Origin: an uncultured Amaricoccus sp.
GTDB taxonomy: Bacteria; Pseudomonadota; Alphaproteobacteria; Rhodobacterales; Rhodobacteraceae
Length of the DNA: 26,006 nt
Assembly (NCBI RefSeq): GCF_937891315.1
Contig: NZ_CALAGI010000026.1
Span: 1-26,006, forward strand
Direction of reading: 5' to 3'
The notes under the pieces are model-generated. The model was not told the DNA's origin. It was given only the letters and a program-made list of their open reading frames with translations, and searched no databases. Of this stretch, positions 21,879 to 26,006 are shown in pieces. Position 1 is the first letter of the stretch. Every line of letters begins with the position of its first letter. The position numbers were made by a program, and so were the translations under genes.

Positions 21879-23294
21879 TCAGTGGCCGCCGCTCCCCGCC
21901 CAAGGGCCGTGGAACGCGCCGGCCCCGTCCAGCCGCGCGAAGCCATGCGCGCCGAAGAAGTCGCGCTGGCCCTGCAGCATGTTCGCGGTGGAGCGCGCGG
22001 TGCGCATCATGTCGAAATAGGCGAGCGCCGCCGCCAGCGCCGGCACCGGCGCGCCGGCCAGCGCCGCCCGCGCCACCGTGGCGCGAAGACCTCCGTGGCT
22101 CTCCTTCATCCGCTCGGCGAAGCTGGGCGCGAACATCAGGTTGGCCGCGCCCCCGGCCGCGAGCGCCCGTGCCATGTCGTCGAGCATCGACGAGCGGATG
22201 ATGCAGCCGGCGCGCCAGACCTCGGCGATCGCCGCCATCGGCAGATCCCAGCCATATTCCGCCGACGCCGCGGCCAGAAGGCCGAACCCCTGCGCGTAGC
22301 AGGCGATCTTGCCGGCCAGCAGCGCGTGTTCCAGCTCCCCGACGAGATCCCCCGCGTCCGCGATGGGCCTCGGGGCGGCGCCGAAGATCGCCTCGCCCGC
22401 CCGCCGCTCCTCCAGTCGCGCCGACAGGTTGCGCGCCGCCACCGCCGCCTCGATCGTGCTCGCCGGCGCGCCGAGCAGCAGCGCCTCGATCGCGGTCCAG
22501 CGCCCGGTGCCCTTCTGGCCCGCGGTGTCGAGGATCACGTCGAGCATCGGTTCGCCGGTGTCGGGATCGACCGCCCGCGCCACCTTGCCCGAGATCTCGA
22601 TGAGATAGGAGCGCAGCGGCCCCTCGTTCCAGCGCTCGAAGACCCCGGCGATCTCGATCGCGGTCATCCCGAGGCCGTCGCGCAGGATGCCGTAGATCTC
22701 GGCGATCATCTGCATGTCGGCGTATTCGATGCCGTTATGCACGGTCTTCACGAAATGCCCCGCGCCGTCGGTGCCCATCCAGGTGGCGCAGGGCACGTCC
22801 CCGAACCGCGCGGCGATCGCGGTCAGGATCGGCGCGACGCGATCCCAGGCCGCCTTCGGCCCGCCGCCCATGATCGACGGCCCGTGCCGCGCACCTTCCT
22901 CGCCGCCCGAGACGCCGATGCCGAGATAGGGCACCCCCGCCGCCTCGGCCGCCGCCGACCGCCGCCGGGTATCGTGGAAGTCGGCGTTTCCGGCGTCGAT
23001 GATCAGGTCGTCCGGCCCGAGCAGCGGACGCAGCGCCGCGATCATCTGATCGACCGCCGGCCCGGCGGGCACCATCAGGATGATCGCGCGCGGCGACGCG
23101 ATCGAGGCGACCAGCGTCTCGAGCGTCCCGGCCGGCGTGATGCGCGGCGCGAGCGGCCCGGCCTGCGCGGCGAAGGTCTCGGTCACGCTCAGCGTTCGGT
23201 TGTAGACGGCTATGTCGAAGCCTTTTTCGGCGATATTCAGCGCCAGGGCCCGGCCCATGGTTCCGAGCCCGATCAGTCCTATCACCGCGGTCAT
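21879..23294 (-). CDS. gnd: 6-phosphogluconate dehydrogenase, decarboxylating
   Basis: Catalyses oxidative decarboxylation of 6-phosphogluconate to ribulose 5-phosphate in the oxidative pentose phosphate pathway. The 471-residue product is the long form of the family. It has GLGTMG (9-14, nucleotide binding), VSGGEEGA (128-135), the catalytic KTVHNGIEY with Lys183 and Asn187, and the signature LDTAGQKGTGRW (255-266). The start is ATG at 23294; a GTG four codons upstream is also in frame. NAD or NADP use cannot be fixed: YNRT at 31-34 after strand two resembles the NADP-type pattern. The SemiSWEET gene lies 58 bases upstream on the same strand and may be co-transcribed. Confidence 0.96.
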   Translation of the reverse strand: MTAVIGLIGLGTMGRALALNIAEKGFDIAVYNRTLSVTETFAAQAGPLAPRITPAGTLETLVASIASPRAIILMVPAGPAVDQMIAALRPLLGPDDLIIDAGNADFHDTRRRSAAAEAAGVPYLGIGVSGGEEGARHGPSIMGGGPKAAWDRVAPILTAIAARFGDVPCATWMGTDGAGHFVKTVHNGIEYADMQMIAEIYGILRDGLGMTAIEIAGVFERWNEGPLRSYLIEISGKVARAVDPDTGEPMLDVILDTAGQKGTGRWTAIEALLLGAPASTIEAAVAARNLSARLEERRAGEAIFGAAPRPIADAGDLVGELEHALLAGKIACYAQGFGLLAAASAEYGWDLPMAAIAEVWRAGCIIRSSMLDDMARALAAGGAANLMFAPSFAERMKESHGGLRATVARAALAGAPVPALAAALAYFDMMRTARSTANMLQGQRDFFGAHGFARLDGAGAFHGPWAGSGGH

Positions 23295-23352
23295 GTCCTG
23301 CCCCACCCGCGAAGGCTCCCGCGCCCTCAGCGGCGACGATAGCCTTCCGGGC

Positions 23353-23649
23353 TCACTTGGGAAATACCCCGGCGCCGGTTCCGGCCCGCGTCAGGACATC
23401 CCGCAGCTTCAGCCCGAGCAGCACGGCGACGAGGAGCAGCGTCGCGCCGTTGGCGAGTATCACCGGCAATTGCCCGGTGCCGAGACCGTAGATCAACCAC
23501 AGGGCCACCCCCAACGACAACGTCAGCAGCATCCCGAGATTGAGATCGGCGGTCGATCCGCTGCGCCATGTCTGCCGGACCTGCGGCAGGAAGGCCATCG
23601 TGGTCAGAAAAGCGGCGACCATCCCGGTCGCGTCGAGCAGGCCATACAT
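23353..23649 (-). CDS. SemiSWEET-type sugar transporter
   Basis: A 98-residue protein with three membrane segments (about 6-24, 38-56 and 62-82), the size and topology of SemiSWEET, which works as a dimer to move sugars down their gradient. The PQ motif is AFLPQVRQTWRSGSTADLNL (19-38), followed by LLTLSLGVALWLIYGL, a standard SemiSWEET arrangement. The ATG at 23649 is chosen because it gives the family length; the frame is open further upstream but that part is unlike the family. It lies just upstream of gnd on the same strand, giving a possible link of sugar entry to the pentose phosphate route. Substrate unknown. Confidence 0.9.
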   Translation of the reverse strand: MYGLLDATGMVAAFLTTMAFLPQVRQTWRSGSTADLNLGMLLTLSLGVALWLIYGLGTGQLPVILANGATLLLVAVLLGLKLRDVLTRAGTGAGVFPK

Positions 23650-23921
23650 CGTAGTCGTTCCATGGGCTGGAGTACCGGGCAATAACGCCACGAATACGCG
23701 CGCGCGGGCCCGCCGACCCGTGCGAATTTCATATACCCGCCCCGCGGGGACAGCATGGCCAGCAAGGATTTGTTCACCAGTCCACGCTCCCCCCGGGCCC
23801 GAAGCGATCGGATGCCCTTCCCCGGCGGGAGGATCGCATTCCCTGTCCCTCCACGCCGGAAACAGACACGAGCCGCGATGCGCGCTTGCCAACGGCCGGG
23901 GCTTTTGCAAGCTCCTCCGAC

Positions 23922-24857
23922 ATGGACATCCGGCAATTGCGCTACCTGATCGCCCTCGCCCGCGAGAAGCATTTCACCCGCGCGGCGGAGGCCTGCTTCG
24001 TCACCCAGCCGACGCTCTCGGGCCGCGTGCGCCAGCTCGAGGACGAACTCGGCGTGCAGATCGTGCTGCGCGGCCAGCGCTATCACGGCCTCACGCCGGA
24101 AGGGGAAAGGGTGCTGCGCTGGGCCCGGCGCATCCTCGAGGATTTCGACGGCATGCGGCAGGATCTCGCCATGCTGTCGGACGCGCCGGAAGGACGGATG
24201 ACGCTCGGCGTCATCCCGAGCGCGATGCCCTGCGTTCCGACCCTGACCCAGGCGTTGCGCGACCGCTATCCGAGCGTCGGATTCGAGATCCTGTCGCGCA
24301 CCTCGCGCCAGATCGCGCAGGAGCTCGGCGAATTCACCATCGACGCCGGCATCACCTATCTCGACAACGAGCCGGTCGAGGCCGGCGCGACATGGCCGCT
24401 CTATCGCGAGCAGTTCCGGCTGTTCCTGCGCGCCGACCACCCGCTCGCCGACCGGGCGCGGATCACCTGGGCCGAGGCCGCGCGCCACGCGCTGGTGGCG
24501 CTGACGCCGGACATGCAGAATCGTCGGATCATCGACGCCGCCTTCGAGGAGGCGGGCGCGCCGCCGCGGCCGATGATCGAGAGCAATTCCGTCGTCGCCC
24601 TGCTCGCCCATGCGCGGAGCGGCGGGTTCGCCTGCGTGCTGCCGGAATATTTCGTCACGCTCTTCGGCGGCGCGGCAGGTCTGCGCGCCATCCCGCTGAT
24701 CGAGCCGAGTGCCGGCAATGTCGTCGGCCTCGTCGCCCTCGCCCGCGATCCGCAGCCGGCACTCCTCGCCGCCCTGGTCGAGGCGGCCGTCGATTTCGAG
24801 GCAACCCTGCGCCGCGCCCATGGTTTTCCTTCATCGGCGCCACCGATGGACCCATAG
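23922..24857 (+). CDS. LysR-family regulator, probably of the formate dehydrogenase operon
   Basis: A LysR-type regulator of 311 residues. The winged helix-turn-helix is at 1-62: MDIRQLRYLIALAREKHFTR, VTQPTLSGRVRQLEDELG, then LTPEGERVL. The effector domain follows from about residue 90, with GRMTLGVIPSAMPCVPTL and EFTIDAGITYLDNEP. The start at 23922 is chosen for the standard MDIRQLRYL opening. It lies 96 bases upstream of fdsG on the same strand. In Cupriavidus necator a LysR protein, FdsR, is known to control fdsGBACD, and many alphaproteobacterial fds operons have a similar neighbour, so an FdsR-like role is likely but inferred from position. Upstream, 23650-23921 is the divergent gap shared with SemiSWEET. 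Confidence 0.92.
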   Translation: MDIRQLRYLIALAREKHFTRAAEACFVTQPTLSGRVRQLEDELGVQIVLRGQRYHGLTPEGERVLRWARRILEDFDGMRQDLAMLSDAPEGRMTLGVIPSAMPCVPTLTQALRDRYPSVGFEILSRTSRQIAQELGEFTIDAGITYLDNEPVEAGATWPLYREQFRLFLRADHPLADRARITWAEAARHALVALTPDMQNRRIIDAAFEEAGAPPRPMIESNSVVALLAHARSGGFACVLPEYFVTLFGGAAGLRAIPLIEPSAGNVVGLVALARDPQPALLAALVEAAVDFEATLRRAHGFPSSAPPMDP

Positions 24858-24953
24858 ACATCCGCGATTTGCAGTCCGGGATACCGAGGTGCATACTCCC
24901 TCCAAACACAAGCCAGGCCGCGACACGGCGGCCACGCCGGAGGAAGAGACGTC

Positions 24954-25424
24954 ATGCTCGACGAGACGGACGCGCAGGCGCAAGCGGCGGCCGCCATTTG
25001 TGCGAGATATGGAAACGATCCCGCGGAGTTACTGGAGATCCTTCATACGCTCGTCGATGAGCGCGGCTTCGTCGCCGACAGTGCGCTGCCGGTGATCGCG
25101 CACGCGCTCAATCTCGGTCGGGCCGAGGTTCACGGCGTCGTCAGCTTCTATCACGATTTCCGGCGGGAACCCGCGGGACGCCTCGTCGTCAAGATCTGCC
25201 GCGCCGAATCCTGCCAATCGATGGGCGCCACCGCGCTGATCGAACGCATCTGCCAGCGCTACAACGTGGCGCTCGGCGAAACCTCTCGCGCCGGCCTGAC
25301 GCTGGAGCCGGTCTATTGCCTCGGCCTCTGCGCCCATTCGCCCGCCGCGCTGATCGGCGACCGTCCGGTCGGCCGGCTGACGGTCGAGAAGTTCGACGCC
25401 GCCGTCGCCGGGGCGCTGGCATGA
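24954..25424 (+). CDS. fdsG: NAD-dependent formate dehydrogenase gamma subunit (FdsG)
   Basis: FdsG is the NuoE-like [2Fe-2S] subunit of the soluble, molybdenum-containing, NAD-linked formate dehydrogenase FdsABG. The 156-residue protein shows the NuoE pattern: a helical N-terminus, HTLVDERGFVADSALPVIAH, GVVSFYHDF, then four cluster cysteines at 82, 87, 122 and 126 (CRAESC and CLGLC). It has GGAGGAAGAG 7-8 bases before the ATG at 24954. The stop overlaps the next start by 4 bases (ATGA). Being first in the operon, before fdsB, matches fdsGBACD and separates it from complex I, where nuoE follows nuoD. Confidence 0.94.
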   Translation: MLDETDAQAQAAAAICARYGNDPAELLEILHTLVDERGFVADSALPVIAHALNLGRAEVHGVVSFYHDFRREPAGRLVVKICRAESCQSMGATALIERICQRYNVALGETSRAGLTLEPVYCLGLCAHSPAALIGDRPVGRLTVEKFDAAVAGALA

Positions 25425-26006
25425 CGCGGGTCTATATCCCCGCCGATACCGCCGCGCTCGCGGCCGGGGCGGACGAGACGGCCGCCGCGCTGGTCGCCGC
25501 CGCGCATTCCCGCGGCGTCGAGATCACGCTGATCCGCAACGGCTCGCGCGGCATGCTCTGGCTCGAACCGATGGTCGAGGCCGGCGTCGGCGCCGGGCGC
25601 ACCGCTTTCGGTCCCGTCTCGGCCGGGGACGCCGCCTCGGTGCTCGACGCGATCCTTGATGGCGGGGACCATCCCCTCGCCCTCGGACGCCCGTGCGACA
25701 TGCCATGGCTCGCCCGGCAGGAACGGCTGACCTTCGCCCGTGTCGGCGTCATCGACCCGCTCGACCTCGCCGACTACGAGGCGCACGCGGGGCTCGCCGG
25801 CCTGCGCAAGGCGCTGGTCATGGAGCCCGCGGCGATCTGCGCCGAGGTGCTCGCCTCGGGCCTGCGCGGTCGCGGCGGCGCGGGCTTCCCCGCCGGCATC
25901 AAGTGGAAGACCGTGCTCGATCAGCCCTCGGCCCGGAAATACGTCTGCTGCAACGCCGACGAGGGCGACAGCGGCACCTTCGCCGACCGCATGCTGATGG
26001 AGGGCG
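25421..26006 (+). CDS. fdsB: NAD-dependent formate dehydrogenase beta subunit (FdsB), 5' part
   Basis: FdsB is the NuoF-like subunit that carries FMN and a [4Fe-4S] cluster and reduces NAD. The first 195 codons are present; the gene continues beyond the window. The N-terminal extension of about 125 residues (HSRGVEITLIRNGSRGMLWL) is the thioredoxin-like domain present in FdsB but absent from plain NuoF. It is followed by the nucleotide-binding segment LRGRGGAGFPAGIKW (148-162) and CCNADEGDSGTFADR (176-190), an FMN-site motif. The ATG overlaps the fdsG stop. fdsA, fdsC and fdsD are expected downstream and are not visible. Confidence 0.95.
   Translation, partial: MTRVYIPADTAALAAGADETAAALVAAAHSRGVEITLIRNGSRGMLWLEPMVEAGVGAGRTAFGPVSAGDAASVLDAILDGGDHPLALGRPCDMPWLARQERLTFARVGVIDPLDLADYEAHAGLAGLRKALVMEPAAICAEVLASGLRGRGGAGFPAGIKWKTVLDQPSARKYVCCNADEGDSGTFADRMLMEG

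Noticed and set aside
21660..23342. Plus-strand frame of 560 codons opposite gnd
   Set aside because: Antisense to a complete 6-phosphogluconate dehydrogenase with its signature motif; Arg/His-rich product.
1..26006. CRISPR arrays or insertion sequences
   Set aside because: No regularly spaced repeats and no transposase-like reading frame were seen on either strand.

Overview
The window is high-GC, densely packed DNA from an alphaproteobacterium, most likely Rhodobacterales- or Rhodospirillales-like. The reasons are the split ccoNOQP / ccoGHIS arrangement, a Tat-exported glucan protein beside mdoH, an fds-type formate dehydrogenase, and an alpha-type tRNA-Asp. Long antisense frames are everywhere and are a by-product of GC-rich third positions. 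The annotation rests on motifs, start signals and gene order read directly; no database search was run.

Layout. Positions 1-7186 carry the cbb3 cytochrome oxidase locus: the tail of ccoO, then ccoQ and ccoP, then an interruption (a divergent 45-codon ORF and a GcvA-like LysR gene), then the assembly set ccoG-ccoH-ccoI-ccoS with overlapping stops and starts. Positions 7395-8584 hold tRNA-Asp(GUC) with its promoter. Behind it is a short patch unlike its surroundings: a 90-codon unknown ORF on the minus strand whose Shine-Dalgarno lies in a perfect hairpin, and a visibly AT-richer gene for an MltR-like protein with a HEPN-type RNTFAH motif. Positions 8778-11411 contain an AIM24-family gene and a DUF4239 membrane protein gene (minus strand) and a solitary TAXI-type solute receptor (plus strand).

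Positions 11517-17837 form a sigma-54 controlled catabolic unit. An AcoR-like enhancer-binding protein is divergent from an operon preceded by a textbook -24/-12 promoter (TGGCACGGCAATTGC) and an upstream set of GTGGCGC half-sites. The operon encodes a short-chain dehydrogenase, a possible 78-residue membrane protein, a (R,R)-2,3-butanediol dehydrogenase-like zinc enzyme and a flavin monooxygenase with an N-terminal NTF2/SnoaL-like domain, and ends at a perfect GAAA-loop hairpin. The inferred job is oxidation of a small secondary alcohol, diol or ketone.

Positions 17870-21516 encode osmoregulated periplasmic glucan synthesis (mdoG then mdoH, overlapping). Positions 21879-23649 carry 6-phosphogluconate dehydrogenase and a SemiSWEET sugar transporter on the minus strand. 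From 23922 to the right edge are a LysR regulator and the start of a formate dehydrogenase operon (fdsG, fdsB truncated by the window).

The observations most worth a second look are the tRNA-Asp-linked HEPN/MltR patch, the sigma-54 alcohol/ketone operon with its unusual NTF2-FMO fusion, and the small-ORF plus LysR interruption of the cbb3 locus. No integrase, insertion sequence or CRISPR array was seen.
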